Shown: positions 34,237 to 45,484, counted from the stretch's first letter. The stretch: DNA of 64,000 nt from Blattamonas nauphoetae (GCA_033064195.1 JARBJD010000164.1:62001-126000), one strand, 5' to 3'. Numbers and translations: made by a program. Notes: generated from the sequence alone by a model not told the origin.

Positions 34237-35213
34237 ATGTCGACAACTATTGGTAATCGCAACCTTTTCCAAAGAAAGTCACTTATTGGGATGGTTCATG
34301 TTCGGGCGTTACCAGGTACTCCAATGAATTCTCTCCCAATTGAAGAAATTGTTTCGATTGCTGTAAAAGAAGCGAAACAACTTGAAGAAGCCGGTTTCGA
34401 TATGATATGTGTAGAAAATATGCATGATACTCCATATCTTAACAGAAATGTTGGCCCTGAAATTGTAGCTTGTATGACTGTTGTTTGCCATGCCATCAGG
34501 CAAGCAATCAAGGTTCCCTTCGGTATACTTCGCTATCTTCTCCACAAATTGGATTGATAGGTATCCAAATCTTGGCTGGTGCTAATAAAGAAGCGCTTGC
34601 TACGGCTTTCGCCACGGGAGCGTCATTCATTCGATGTGAAGGCTTTGTGTTCTCTACTGTTGCAGATGAAGGAATCATGAACTCGGATGCAGCGTATCTC
34701 TTCTTCTTGTTTCAATGTATGACTTTCCATCACTTTTGCAGGGAACTCCTTCGTTATCGACATGCAATTGGAGCCGACAAAATCTGCATCTTCACAGATA
34801 TCAAAAAGAAGCATTCGAGCCATAGCCTCACCTCAGACATTGACATTGCTGAGATGGCAAAGGCTGCCCATTTTTACCGTCTGATTTCCTTCCATCCCTC
34901 ATCAAAGCAGGATCTGATGGAGTGATTGTCACTGGGATCTCAACCGGACAACCTGCAGATGAAAATGAACTTGTTGCTGTGAGGAAAGCAGTTCCAACGA
35001 GTCAGGTTCAAGTCTTGATTGGCTCTGGGTGTGTTTTAATCACGTTTTGTGAGCATCGCTAGAATCACTCCTTCCAACCTCGTCCACTACTGGGACAATG
35101 CAAATGCGTTTATCGTTGGCTCATACATCAAAGAGGATGGTGATTGGGAACGACCTATTGATATGGAGCGAGCAAGGGCGGTTGTTGCTGCAGCCAATGC
35201 TCTGCGACAATAA
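34237..35213 (+). CDS. BtpA/SgcQ family TIM-barrel protein
   Basis: Member of the BtpA family, known from photosystem I biogenesis in cyanobacteria and present in some eukaryotes as F13E9.13-like proteins of unknown function. Five exons join in frame with introns near 34531-34560, 34700-34740, 34881-34911 and 35030-35065. Recognisable segments are LIGMVHVRALPGTP at the N-terminus, AGFDMICVENMHDTPY, GIQILAGAN, FIRCEGFVFSTVADEG, SDGVIVTGISTGQPAD and VQVLIGSG with a C-terminal ANAFIVGSYIK phosphate-binding loop. The barrel looks complete at about 275 residues. Substrate is unknown. The spliced structure shows it is a resident nuclear gene; a bacterial origin is possible. Confidence 0.8.
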
Positions 35214-35758
35214 CCTTGATCAAACGGGCACGACACCTTTTTGTGTCACCCGGAAGTTGTTTTGTTTCAATTCTCGCTAACTCCTAATTCCATGTGTATT
35301 TCACTCTTTACGAAATCATCCAGAAATCATCCATTTTCCTCGACACCAAATTGAAACCATCATAAATCATATGGTCAACTTGTTGTGATGCTGTTCTTTT
35401 GAGACAGGATGTGTGTCTTGGGCATGACTACGTGAACTTCATGAATTTTGATGGAGATGGAGATTTGTGAAAGATTAAGAGTTCATGGACTGAATTATTA
35501 AATCGTTCGGGAAGAAAAGTCAATTTATGTCCAGAAGCGTCTCTCGGGGGAACGATGAAATCGTGGCATTGAGAATGTAATCGAAGATTTGTGATGAGCT
35601 TGTTTAGAAGGTGGACGGAAAAAAAGTGAGAGTATTTCAGGAATTTGGAGGAAATATACGAAAATATATACTAAGAAACAAGAATCACTCAATTAGCACA
35701 GATTGGGAATGAGAACGCTTATTTGGGAGCTTCGAGAGTTGCCTCTCTTCACCGAGAA
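35214..35758. other. 545-bp intergenic region upstream of eS10
   Basis: No convincing coding frame, tRNA or repeat was seen. The last 150 bp are A-rich with ATATACG/ATATATAC runs and probably hold the eS10 promoter and leader. This is long for the window, where most spacers are under 250 bp. Confidence 0.4.
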
Positions 35759-36425
35759 ATGTACATTCCAACCCCAAACAGACTCGCAATTCTGCGCTAC
35801 CTCTTCAACGGTACACTCTTTTGATCATTTCTTCAATCTATATCACTTATTATCTCCCTTTTCATCTATTTCAAAAATATGTGCTCAGAGGGAGTCTTGC
35901 TCGCCAAGAAAGACTTCTATGCCAAGGACAACATCGTTCTCCCAGAGATTCCAAACATCCACGTTATTAAGCTCATGCAATCATTCACAACCCGCAAATT
36001 TGTCACTGAAACCTTCAACTGGCAAAGCTACTACTGGTGCCTCACACCAGAAGGTGTCACATACCTCCGTGAATACCTCCACTTGGATGAGACTGTTGTC
36101 CCACAAACAATGAGAGTCACCAAGCAAACCGCTTCTGGAGAAGGTGAACGCTATGAGAGAAGAGGTGGAAGAAACTTCGGCGAACGTGACGGATATCGCC
36201 GTGATGGATACAAAAAGGACGGAGAAAACTTCCGCCCCAACTTCGTATGTTTTCTATTTCAACATATTACGTGATTTGAAAAACAATCACTCTTTTCGTC
36301 TCGACACGTCCACCATCCTTTCATTCTCCATAAACGATTAATCTCTTCATTTCTCCTCGATTTTCCATTTTTAGCGTGGTGGTGATGACAGATTCCGTCG
36401 CGAGGGTGATGCTCCACGTCAGTAA
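35759..36425 (+). CDS. RPS10: 40S ribosomal protein eS10
   Basis: Small-subunit ribosomal protein. Introns 35811-35888 and 36245-36374 are removed. MYIPTPNRLAILRYLFNEGV reproduces the family start (MLIPKKNRKLIYE...LFKEGV). NIHVIKLMQSF, FNWQSYYWCLTPEGVTYLRE and EYLHLDETVVP follow as in other eS10 proteins. The C-terminus is the usual Arg/Gly-rich tail (RRGGRNFGERDGYRRDGYK). The length of about 150 residues is normal. The 130-nt second intron is among the longest in the window. Confidence 0.92.
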
Positions 36426-36630
36426 GACGCACACACTTCGCCTTTGGATGTACGAATCATTTTTGACGTTCCTGGAATGGAAACTTGATTGTAATCACTC
36501 TTATGATCGTAATTTGGTGTTTTCTGGAGTGGAGTTGCATTTCTCACAGAGTATCTCGGATATATAGGAAAAACCGATGAATGAGATCTGTGGATCCTTT
36601 GTCTAAGGGTTGATCGCTAAACGTTTGAAA

Positions 36631-39600
36631 ATGGAGAAGCCAAAAGCCAAACGAACTAAATTTGAAATGAAACCGAAAAAGATGCAGATTACAAAACATG
36701 CTGTTAAATCTGTTTTCACTCAGCTCCCGGATGAGAAAGAAGATGAATCCACTCTTACAAGCAACACGCCTCGTCACAACTTTTGTTTGGAAATTCTGAA
36801 GTCAGGCTGTGCAAACTCTTTTTGTGAATTCTTCAACCTCACCAAAGAAGTTGACTGGTCGGAAAACCACCTCTCCGAATTTGATCACGAACAAAGTGGT
36901 GAAGAAACTCGCGAACACGAACGAAAACGAGATCTATTTATCAGTCTACCATATTTAAAAGAAACTCTATGTGAAGCAGAAGTCTGCCATCGAGAAAATA
37001 AACCAACAGAAGTCTATGAACAATTGAAAAAAACAGCAACCTTCTTCAAATCAATCGGAGACATCCCCACATCACTTGAATACTACCAAAAAGCTATGAA
37101 TACTGCTGCTGAAAACCAAGCCCCTGACCTTCAAGCTCAAGCTGCTTTACAACTCGCAAAAGGGTATCAGTCTTTTGATGAACTTGACGAGGCAACACGC
37201 TTCTATGAGCTCTACTTAACACTCATTTCTGGTGCTGGATCACATGATGATGAAATTGCAGCAAAGGGACATCTCATGGAAGTGTATGAAACGAAAGCAG
37301 ACAAACTTGAAATCGAAAAGCAACAGTACATCACAGCGCACGCTCAACAGCAACAACAGCACGGCCAAAAGTCACACGCTGGAAAGCAACGATCGCAAAA
37401 AATGGCATTTGGAACATCTCATCAAATGTCAACAGCAGCCTTCACGGCACATCGAAAAAGTATCAACAGCGCTTCAGGGACCGAACATGACATCGATGTT
37501 CTTGGTTCCACCATTTCCAGTGAATCGAGTCGTGGTGGCCACGATGATAGTTACAGCAGATACGTCAAAGATTCCACCACAGCGTCTGTCATATCACTTC
37601 AATCCGCTCAAGGCGGATTGAACCAAACAAAAGATCTTTCTGCAACTGCAGCTGCAGACAGACTTCTTCAAGATGAGGGACTCAAGAAAATTTCCGAACA
37701 GCTCGCCTATTGTCTTGAAAAGTTTCTGGAAATGGCACAGGCATGTTCTGACGCTGTTGCTGAAATTCGTGCTCTTGGTCGTCTCGGGAAACATTATGAA
37801 CAAAGCAAAGATTATCATAAAGCTATCGAATACTCTACACAGCTCCTGGAATTGTGCCAAAAGCAAGGAAATACAAACGATGCTGGTGAAGCGTGCCATG
37901 CTCTTGCAGGTGCTTATACTGGACTTGGTCAGATGGAAGAGGCCGTGAAGTATTTGGAAATGAGAATGCAAATTGAAGAAAGTGCTCAAAATGATCAGGA
38001 AGCGACGATCAAGTCTCGCGACATCCCGCAGCAGAAGACTCCTCAACAAGCTGAAGAAGACGAAATACGAGAACAGACCTCGACGCTCGGACAGATCTTG
38101 ATCAAAACAGGAAAGTACGAGGAGGCCATCCGCTTCTTCGACAAAAACTTCAAATCGGCTCGAAAATCGAGTCAACTGGCCCACGAGAAGTACCAGCAGG
38201 ACCAGCAGGAGATGATGCTCAACCAGATGGGGGTAGGCGACAAGAAGAAGCAGCTCAAGCAAGCTCTCAAAGAGGAAACACCCAAAGAAGGCAACTCGCC
38301 CCCTCCCCAAGCTCAACCGAAGAAGCAATCGATGTTCAACGGGCCCATCAAGATTGTGCCTCAGACGTCGAGCGGATTCGTTGAGCAAGCTCGTGTCAAT
38401 CTGGGTATTGCTCGAGGAAACCACAACTTCCTCCAGTTCATCAAAGACGTTCGAGATCAGACCCAATCACAAACCGGAGGGACTCCGCGCCAGTCCATCA
38501 CATCCCGATCGATGCAGACGAGGCCCAAGGGCGGTCTCCTCCTCTCCTCCAACCCCGCCCTCGAGTGGGTCAAGATCCAGGCCAGCAAGACCGACCAGAA
38601 CGCACACCTCCGCCCTGTCCGCATCGACCTCCTTCCTGCTTCGGCTGTGTTTGGCTCCGTGATGGACGAGGCGTTCGTGCTGAAAGTGTTGGATTTGGAA
38701 CCTGTGACTCCTGTCACGCTCCAACTGTCCGTCCGCACGCCCAATCGCTTTGCCTCCCTCTCCAAACCGCCTGCGGAGGACGGGGACACCACACCCGATC
38801 CAAACGAAGGAGTGTGGATGAGCATCGCCGAGTTCCTGTCAGACGGGAAAGGCGTCGTGTCCCTCCCAACCATGTCTCCCACGGGAGGTGACTACCAAGT
38901 TGCCGACGCGATGGGGCTGTTCTGGTCGATGGAGAAGGGGATCAGAGAGCGACTCAAAATGGACGAGCAGGAGCGGCGGAAGAAGGAGTCGAAGGCGGAC
39001 GAGGTGGTCGAAGAGGAGGAGGACCAGATTGGGCAGATCAACGGCCGCACACTCATCGTCAGCACAATGAACGAGGCGACACGCAAAGCCATCCTGCGAG
39101 AGCGCGAGAAGCTCAGCATCGAAGAGCAGATGGCCATCGAAGAGGAGGAGGAGGCGGAGAAGAGGAGGATGGAAGCAGAGGACGAGGAAGAGGAGGACGA
39201 CGAGGAGCTGGAGGAAGCCATCGAAATGGTCATCACCCTCCCTTCGGATTACAACGGTCCAGTCCCGCCGCCTCAATGGATGATCAACGCTGGCATGTTC
39301 GACCCGAAGGACGACGACAAGACGAGTCAGGAGAAGTCCGGCGAGTGGGAAGAAGGTCTGGAGGACCCAGAACGTGAAGTGATGGAGAACGAAGGAGAGA
39401 TGAGAGAGGAAGGCGACGAGGAGCGACCTGAGGGTGAGGATCAGCCGCAAGAGCAGAAAGAAGAGGTCAGGCAGTGCATCGTGGTGAAGAAGGTGATCAA
39501 GCGCGGCCGGATCTCAAATCGGCTGGAGGCTGTCATGAAGCAGGACTATCACACGTTCCTCGACCAGACACGCTCTCTCCAGCCGCTTGAGTACAAAATT

Positions 39601-41217
39601 GAGGTGATTCTGGGAAGGGACACTGTTGTGCACGAGGGAACAGTGAAGCGGGTGTGGATTGATGAGAAGGTGGAAGAGGTTGAGAACACGAGGGAGTGGG
39701 AGATCGAAGGTGTGGACATCCGAGCATTCATCCCAAAGCACGAAGATCAAGCACAAAAAGACGCGACAAAGCGAAAGGAAGGGGAAGACAAGCCAAAATC
39801 AGAAGACCCGTCACTCGTCTCTTCTGAAACTGCCTCGCAGAAGCCACTCGAAGTGGAGCCACCGCTTTCACAGCCCACCACCGAAAATGCACAGCCAGGA
39901 CAGCCAGCCATTGTCTCCCGTCCGTCAGGCACCGGCGAATTCCTCGACATCCCCCTCGCCACTCCTCTCGCAGGCTCCCTCGCCTCCACACCAGAACTCA
40001 GCACACCACGTGAAGTGGAGATCATCACACTCTACCCCATCGTCATCATCGTCGCTGCCGGCGGAGGGCCAACACTCGCCCCGGGCGGGTTTGTCTGGTC
40101 AGCCCACGTCGCCGCCGTCCTCTCCGCGCACAACTACGCCACCTTCGCCATCGCCCTCAGCGACACTCACATCGACGGGACTCTTCCGAAGGCACTCCGC
40201 CAGGTCCCGCTCGACGCTGTGCCGAACCTTCTGAACTATCTCCGCACCACGCCGCCTTATTCGTACACACTCGACTTCTCCAACGTCAGCTTCATCGGAT
40301 ACCGCATGGGTGCTCTTTACGGCATGACACTGGCTCACAAGGTGCCTGGCCTGTTCCACCGCATCATCGCCATCTCTCCCCCTTCACACACATTCGAAGC
40401 TGTTCGATTTTCGGAACACACAAAGTCCCATCCGCCGTTCCTGCACGAGGGCACTCCTCTACCATTCCTTCATCTCCCGCTCGACGATCAATTCTTCTCG
40501 TCGATTGACCTAACCCACACATCTCGATACTACGAAAGGGCTCTCGCACGAATGACGCCGCAGGAGAACGAGCAGACGATTGTTCGGATCGAGAAGTTTG
40601 TGGGGAAGGTTCTGCTGATCAGCTTTGAGGAGGACCTTGTCTGGCCGAGCAAGGCGATGTGCGACACGTTGGAGAAGCGGATGATGGTGCAGAAGGAGAA
40701 GAACGACCGCGCTCGGAAGAAGAAGCGCGGTGGAATCAACTTCCAATCGACACTCCAGCAGACCCATCTCCAGAGCAGCCATCTCCACGGCCCCTCCCTC
40801 CTCGGCAGGCAGATGTCGTCGGCTCAGCCTGTCGAGCCGGATCTCGTCTCCGTCGCCAGCTCCAAAAACGAAGAGTCGCAATCGGTCCTCCCTTCGAAGG
40901 AAGAGAAGCCAGGTGTGTTTGATCCCAGCACAACACGCACACCTCCCACAGACGGTGCTGGGCAGTCACAACGATTCCTCGGGCAGCACAACTCTTCTCT
41001 GCACTCGACTGCTCGCAAGCTGGACAAGACGTCGTTCATGGAGCAGCAGGAAGAGAAGGAGCTGGAGTGGAAGCATATCTGCCTCCCGATTAGTCTTGAT
41101 TTGTGGCCTCCATTTGCACCTGTGATTGGACGATGCGGAGAAGGCCCAGCGGCTAAGTTGGAGACGATTTCTCGAGAAAAGGATATCTGGAACCAGATTC
41201 TTCGATTTTTGGAATAA
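36631..41217 (+). CDS. TTC29-like TPR protein fused to degenerate acyl-CoA thioesterase/BAAT region
   Basis: One uninterrupted 1,529-residue frame. Residues about 45-620 are TPR repeats. The start, HNFCLEILKSGCANSFCEFF, is characteristic of the axonemal protein TTC29, as is the EVYEQLKKTATFFKSIGDI block. Residues about 655-770 resemble the N-terminal Ig-like domain of acyl-CoA thioesterase/BAAT enzymes, ending DAMGLFWSM. After an acidic Glu-rich insert, residues about 950-1529 follow the alpha/beta-hydrolase part: LPKALRQVPLDAVPNLLNYL, FIGYRMGALYG, LLISFEEDLVWPS and a C-terminal W-x2-IL-x-FL. The nucleophile (Ser/Cys in GISKG) is Arg1225 and the catalytic His (GHY) is replaced by Leu1489, while Asp1335 remains. 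It is probably an inactive enzyme fold used as a structural or acyl-CoA-sensing part. Confidence 0.75.
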   Translation: MEKPKAKRTKFEMKPKKMQITKHAVKSVFTQLPDEKEDESTLTSNTPRHNFCLEILKSGCANSFCEFFNLTKEVDWSENHLSEFDHEQSGEETREHERKRDLFISLPYLKETLCEAEVCHRENKPTEVYEQLKKTATFFKSIGDIPTSLEYYQKAMNTAAENQAPDLQAQAALQLAKGYQSFDELDEATRFYELYLTLISGAGSHDDEIAAKGHLMEVYETKADKLEIEKQQYITAHAQQQQQHGQKSHAGKQRSQKMAFGTSHQMSTAAFTAHRKSINSASGTEHDIDVLGSTISSESSRGGHDDSYSRYVKDSTTASVISLQSAQGGLNQTKDLSATAAADRLLQDEGLKKISEQLAYCLEKFLEMAQACSDAVAEIRALGRLGKHYEQSKDYHKAIEYSTQLLELCQKQGNTNDAGEACHALAGAYTGLGQMEEAVKYLEMRMQIEESAQNDQEATIKSRDIPQQKTPQQAEEDEIREQTSTLGQILIKTGKYEEAIRFFDKNFKSARKSSQLAHEKYQQDQQEMMLNQMGVGDKKKQLKQALKEETPKEGNSPPPQAQPKKQSMFNGPIKIVPQTSSGFVEQARVNLGIARGNHNFLQFIKDVRDQTQSQTGGTPRQSITSRSMQTRPKGGLLLSSNPALEWVKIQASKTDQNAHLRPVRIDLLPASAVFGSVMDEAFVLKVLDLEPVTPVTLQLSVRTPNRFASLSKPPAEDGDTTPDPNEGVWMSIAEFLSDGKGVVSLPTMSPTGGDYQVADAMGLFWSMEKGIRERLKMDEQERRKKESKADEVVEEEEDQIGQINGRTLIVSTMNEATRKAILREREKLSIEEQMAIEEEEEAEKRRMEAEDEEEEDDEELEEAIEMVITLPSDYNGPVPPPQWMINAGMFDPKDDDKTSQEKSGEWEEGLEDPEREVMENEGEMREEGDEERPEGEDQPQEQKEEVRQCIVVKKVIKRGRISNRLEAVMKQDYHTFLDQTRSLQPLEYKIEVILGRDTVVHEGTVKRVWIDEKVEEVENTREWEIEGVDIRAFIPKHEDQAQKDATKRKEGEDKPKSEDPSLVSSETASQKPLEVEPPLSQPTTENAQPGQPAIVSRPSGTGEFLDIPLATPLAGSLASTPELSTPREVEIITLYPIVIIVAAGGGPTLAPGGFVWSAHVAAVLSAHNYATFAIALSDTHIDGTLPKALRQVPLDAVPNLLNYLRTTPPYSYTLDFSNVSFIGYRMGALYGMTLAHKVPGLFHRIIAISPPSHTFEAVRFSEHTKSHPPFLHEGTPLPFLHLPLDDQFFSSIDLTHTSRYYERALARMTPQENEQTIVRIEKFVGKVLLISFEEDLVWPSKAMCDTLEKRMMVQKEKNDRARKKKRGGINFQSTLQQTHLQSSHLHGPSLLGRQMSSAQPVEPDLVSVASSKNEESQSVLPSKEEKPGVFDPSTTRTPPTDGAGQSQRFLGQHNSSLHSTARKLDKTSFMEQQEEKELEWKHICLPISLDLWPPFAPVIGRCGEGPAAKLETISREKDIWNQILRFLE

Positions 41218-41464
41218 TTTCATTTTCATCTCACAATTGCTTCATTCATGATTTGACTCGTCGACTTCTTTTCCCGAAAGCAGATGTCTAAAGCAGAGAA
41301 TTGTCACTTTGTTTCAAAAGGTTCATTATTCGATATTTCCCCCCGAGAGAGCTCTTGGGGATGAGTGCAAAGAGCGTAAACTTTTAGTCAGAATGGGTGA
41401 GGATGAAGTTTGTGGCCTCGGAATGTCTTTGAGGGCTGTAGTCTGAAGGAATCGATGTTTCGGA

Positions 41465-44228
41465 TCATTCTCTCTTTTTCTTCCGAGACGTCACACCATC
41501 GTTCTCTCTGATGCTGATGTTCCAGGCGAAGAGATGGTTGGTGTTGGACAAGACATAGACAATCACATTCCTTTCCACCTTCGGCCTCAGATTGGGCGTC
41601 TCGTTCGCCCAGACTGTCACTCCCACTGGCACGACAGGCGCGTACATTGCAGTTGTCGAGATGGGCGTGTGGTGATCGTATGCGAACCCCGGGAAGGTCA
41701 ACTCGGGGTGCTTTCGAGGGTTACTTGTGAATTGGGAAGTGACTGCTGGATGGAGGGAGAGGGGGAGGAAGGTGATGGGGTAGAAGAAGAAGGGGGTTGT
41801 TCTGTAGTTGGTTGTCTGCTTCGAGGGACGAAGAATGAGAAAAAGGAGCGTCAAACCGAATACACCATTGCGAGTGTGACTGTCGGTCGTTTCTGCGACG
41901 AGACGAGAAAAAGAGATGTGAACGGAATGTTGACCATGAAGCACAGTCTGTCAGTGGCGTCTCTGACGTGTGTGAGCAAGTTTCTGAGAAGGACGTGAGG
42001 AAAAGGGGGGCACACTTCACAGGTCGTTGGATGTGGTCGTATCGCTGGAGAGTGCCCCCGTCGAAGAGGGACATCGTGTGGAACGACGAGGAGATAAGCA
42101 GATAGTCGTCCAATCTGAGCGGCGTGTCGAGCGGTCCCACCACAGTTGGCAACGCAGTTCCGGTTGATTCTGTACTGTCCTCCGAGGGAATCTGTGGTGT
42201 GGGGATGGGTCCAGCTGTTCTGAACGCTTGAGATTGTGGGAGTGGCACAGCTCCGAAACGGGCCATCATTTTTGCTGCTAACTCGTCGTCTGGGTGTTGT
42301 TCTTCGAGAACGAGAAGCCCTCGTTTCTTTCGCCATTCCATCGTCCCCTCTTCCTCTCTTTCGTCGGCCGAGGATTGCTCAGATCCAGAATGGACGGACA
42401 AGCGTGGAGAGGGAGTCGACGTGAGCGGCGGGTCTGACAGTGTCAGCAGTTGGAGGAGGCGGTTTGAGGTGACCGTCAGAGGGCGAGGTTGGGTCGGCAG
42501 AACGGCACTCTCGTCCAAATCGATGGTCACAGTGTCCTCCGATTGGCTTTCCTGCTCCTGCTCTTCCTCATCTTCCTCCTCTGCTGCCTCCTCACCTTGT
42601 GGTTCCGCTCTGTGTGTTTCATCTCCTTGTGCTTCTTGTGCTTCCTCATGACTCCCTTCCTCCTCTCTCTCCTCACGCACCGTCCCATTCTCTGGTGCTT
42701 GTTCCAGATGGCTGTCCAGAGCCGCCAATCTCCGCCGTGCTGCCTCCAACTCCCGCGTGGCGTCCCTTTGCTGCTGCGCAAGATCATCTCTCCAATTTTG
42801 GAGTTGCTGAGACCACGGGTCGGGTGTGATGTTTCGATCCACTCTCCAGTCGTTATTCTCGTCTCGATCACGATGGTGTTGTTCTGCATCCGCTGGTTGA
42901 GGTTGTGATGGAGATGAAGTCGATGTTGTTTCTTCCCCATTCAGTTCGTTGGTGTCATCTTCAGAGCCTTCCGAATCAGCCTGCTCCGCTGAATCGTTCT
43001 CGCCAAGTGCGGCTGACCTCTGCGCAATCCGATGTGCGATGGCCTCCTCCATTTCATTCTGCTGCTCCTGCACCAGCCCCCGCCGCTCCTCCAGCAGATG
43101 CAGAGTCTCCACCAACATTCGATGGAAGTGGAATGTCGGGGCCTCCAGTTCTCGCAGCCTGTTCTGGTCGGCATTCTCTCTTCCGTCGCCCTCTCCACCT
43201 CCCGCGTCGAGTGGAACAAGAAAGTTTCGGACCTGTCCCAATCCCAGCAGATCCGAGATCCGTCGGTGGCTGCCTCGGGTGGGTGGGCGTTCGCTTTGGT
43301 TGGGGACGACGGTCTGCGGCTCGAGAAGGGCGCAATGTCCCCAAAACACGCTCATATGGCGAGCAGCTCTGGCTGTCCCTTTTTCCGTTCGGAGAAATGT
43401 GGGGACGAACTTCTTTGGAAGAAGGAAGGTCTGCCAATTCCAGTTGTCGGTTTTGACAGTTCGCACGACCATTCGAGACATCGTCGGAAAGGCGTTGTGT
43501 TGTTTGATAAAAGGTGGGTTGAGTTGTTGTGAAGTTGGGACTGGGAGTGTGAGTGGGCGGTGGGCGCTTGTTGGAGGGAGAAACATCGAAATCTGGTCTG
43601 ATTGATCGTTCGTGCTGTAATCTCGAAAATGATACGTCAGATCACTGGTGTCGATTGGATTGATTGTCCATACCCGAATTGTTCCATCGATGCTGGCTGA
43701 AGAAAGATATCTTCCACAAGGAGAGATATTTATGCCAGGGATGTTGTGATCATGTCCAAGGAATCGAATTTCAGGGATAAAAGTGGTTTTATCTGAAAAA
43801 TCAGTGTGTGGGGATGAAGAGAGTTTGTTCAACGTCGAGGATAGATCGAATCTATGAGAAGATGAGTGCGAATTGGTGAGAGTGGTCTGCATGGCGGGCA
43901 GATTCTTACCATCTCGTAAATGAACAAGGTGAGTGTTCGAAGAGACAGCAAAAAGTCCATTTTGTGATGAATTGTAGTGGGAACTTTGTGGAACCGTGAT
44001 TCCCCAAGGTGAATCAGCTGAGTCATCACAATTGAAAGTTCTATGAGGATGATCGAGATCATAAAGAGCGTACTGAAAAGAATCCAGTTTTGTTAGATAA
44101 GAAAAATCACCATTTTGTAATCTTAGTGGCTTTTCGTGAATTAGGAAGACTTCGACATGATTCTTGTCAAATGTTGCGACGAGGACTGATTGGTTGCATA
44201 ACACTCCTGATTTGATCTCATTAATCAT
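41465..44228 (-). CDS. WD40-repeat protein with long acidic linker
   Basis: Starts at ATG 44228. The N-terminal third has WD-like blades, clearest at GHDHNIPGINISPCGRYLSS with ASIDGTIRVWTI, plus a conserved-looking ADSPWGITVP and AVSSNTHLVHLR. This organisation recalls CRT10-type propellers, but only loosely. A long coiled and acidic region (about 42450-43100) with Glu/Gln repeats follows. The C-terminus returns to beta strands (VVPVGVTVWANETPN, YVLSNTNHLFAWNIS). The frame is held if introns at about 42003-42040 and 41905-41983 are removed. Removal of the second is required because the alternative runs into stops. The start codon is 11 bp from that of a divergent gene. Confidence 0.6.
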
Positions 44229-44239
44229 ATCCTGGAGGT
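44229..44239. promoter_or_regulatory. 11-bp spacer between divergent start codons
   Basis: Between the minus-strand ATG at 44228 and the plus-strand ATG at 44240 lie only 11 bp. If both starts are right, each gene's 5' UTR or promoter overlaps the other's coding sequence. Confidence 0.4.
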
Positions 44240-44976
44240 ATGAATACTAAAAATGACACTTCTTCCTCATCAGAATGGAAACACGCGATTGGTGGTCCCG
44301 AAGAGACTATTCCTCCCATTAATTTAACTAAAAGTATTGATGATTGGCATGCTACAAAGATATATGACCCTTTAGGAGAGACAGATATAAGATTGAGTCT
44401 CTAAACAAGGAAATATTGTGAATGGATGAGGCAGACGTAAGGATCAGTTGTAGGAAGGTTAAGAGGCTGACAAAACAGAGGTGTAACTGAAAAGACTGGA
44501 TTTTGGAATATATGTGGACAGGGCTGGTCGAAATGTGCCATGAAACATTCAAAGAGGTGATGAAGAAAATCAATACGGGTATTCTCCAATTTCGAGATAA
44601 AATATACAATGAAAGGATTTTTGTTCATGAAATGAACCGAAGATCTTTGCGAAGTGCTCAGGCGCTGCTGTCTGTCTTGAACGCGCGATCTCGTTCATGG
44701 TACGAGAACGATAACTTTTTCCTCGAAAAGATCAGTAAGGGTTCAAAAAAGCTGGAAAATGGTGGAATAATGGTCATGGATGAGGAGAAGGAGTTCTACG
44801 AGCAGGTCGATTTTGGACGAGTCCAATATCTTCATCTGGTGGTGATTCTTCCTCTGTTTCTTCATCAAACTCACTGTATTGAAGTTTTTTCTCTTTTTGT
44901 GTTGTTTCTTTTCCAGGTGTTGATGCACTCAACGAGAGATCGATTACTGTTTTTGTTGTCGGATTTTCTTGTTTAG
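44240..44976 (+). CDS. small helical protein, unknown
   Basis: Two exons. Exon 1 from ATG 44240 has a Ser/Asn-rich start and the ordered-looking INLTKSIDDWHATKIYDPLG. Intron 44397-44521 (125 nt) leaves phase 1 and rejoins the frame at LVEMCHETFKEVMKKINTG. A helix rich in Arg and Leu follows (NRRSLRSAQALLSVLNARSR). The last part, after about 44770, runs antisense through the 3' end of the neighbouring minus-strand gene and becomes hydrophobic and less protein-like, so the true end may be earlier or a further intron may exist. No family is recognised. Confidence 0.45.
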
Positions 44977-45484
44977 GGGAGGCTGGAGGCAAGGGTGATT
45001 GTTTAGGTTTCACTTTTGGTTGGTGGATTGGCTGAAAATGAGGTTTTTGAGTTTTTGGATTGAGAGGGACGTTTGCTTGTTCTTGAATGTGCTGTTCGAA
45101 GAGAATCTTTTTATTCAAAGAATTAACTGTTCCTTCTAATTCTGATCGAAGTTGTTCAACTTCTTTGGTCTTTTTATGGAGCTGGTTGAATCAATGATGA
45201 AAGATTGGTCAATAAAGAGATCGTATCAGACAAAATGAAGGCAGAGATCCAATTTCGTTTGAAGATACAAATTACGTTCTTCTAGTTCCTTCACGGTCTT
45301 TTTGTTGTGTTCATATGCGTTTACATCTTCATCATCTGAGAGTATTGAAGATTCAATGTAAAAAGGATGGAAGAGGTCAACCATAGATCCATCTGCCCTT
45401 TTCGAGAACAAGGCGTCTTCCAGAGAGGGTGACTGTTGGATATTGATCTTTTGAAAGGATTACCGTCGTTTCCGAATCGGTCAT
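44774..45484 (-). CDS. small coiled-coil protein, unknown
   Basis: Three exons from ATG 45484 over introns 45433-45463 (31 nt) and 45182-45231 (50 nt). The joined protein has an acidic N-terminus (ILSDDEDVNAYEHNKK), a heptad-like coiled coil across the second junction (KELEERNLYLQTKLDLCLHF to KTKEVEQLRSELEGT) and a Pro/Lys/Ser-rich disordered tail that ends in an acidic patch. About 210 residues. No known domain. Its ATG is 47 bp from that of the divergent zinc-finger gene, and its 3' end overlaps the neighbouring plus-strand gene. Confidence 0.55.
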
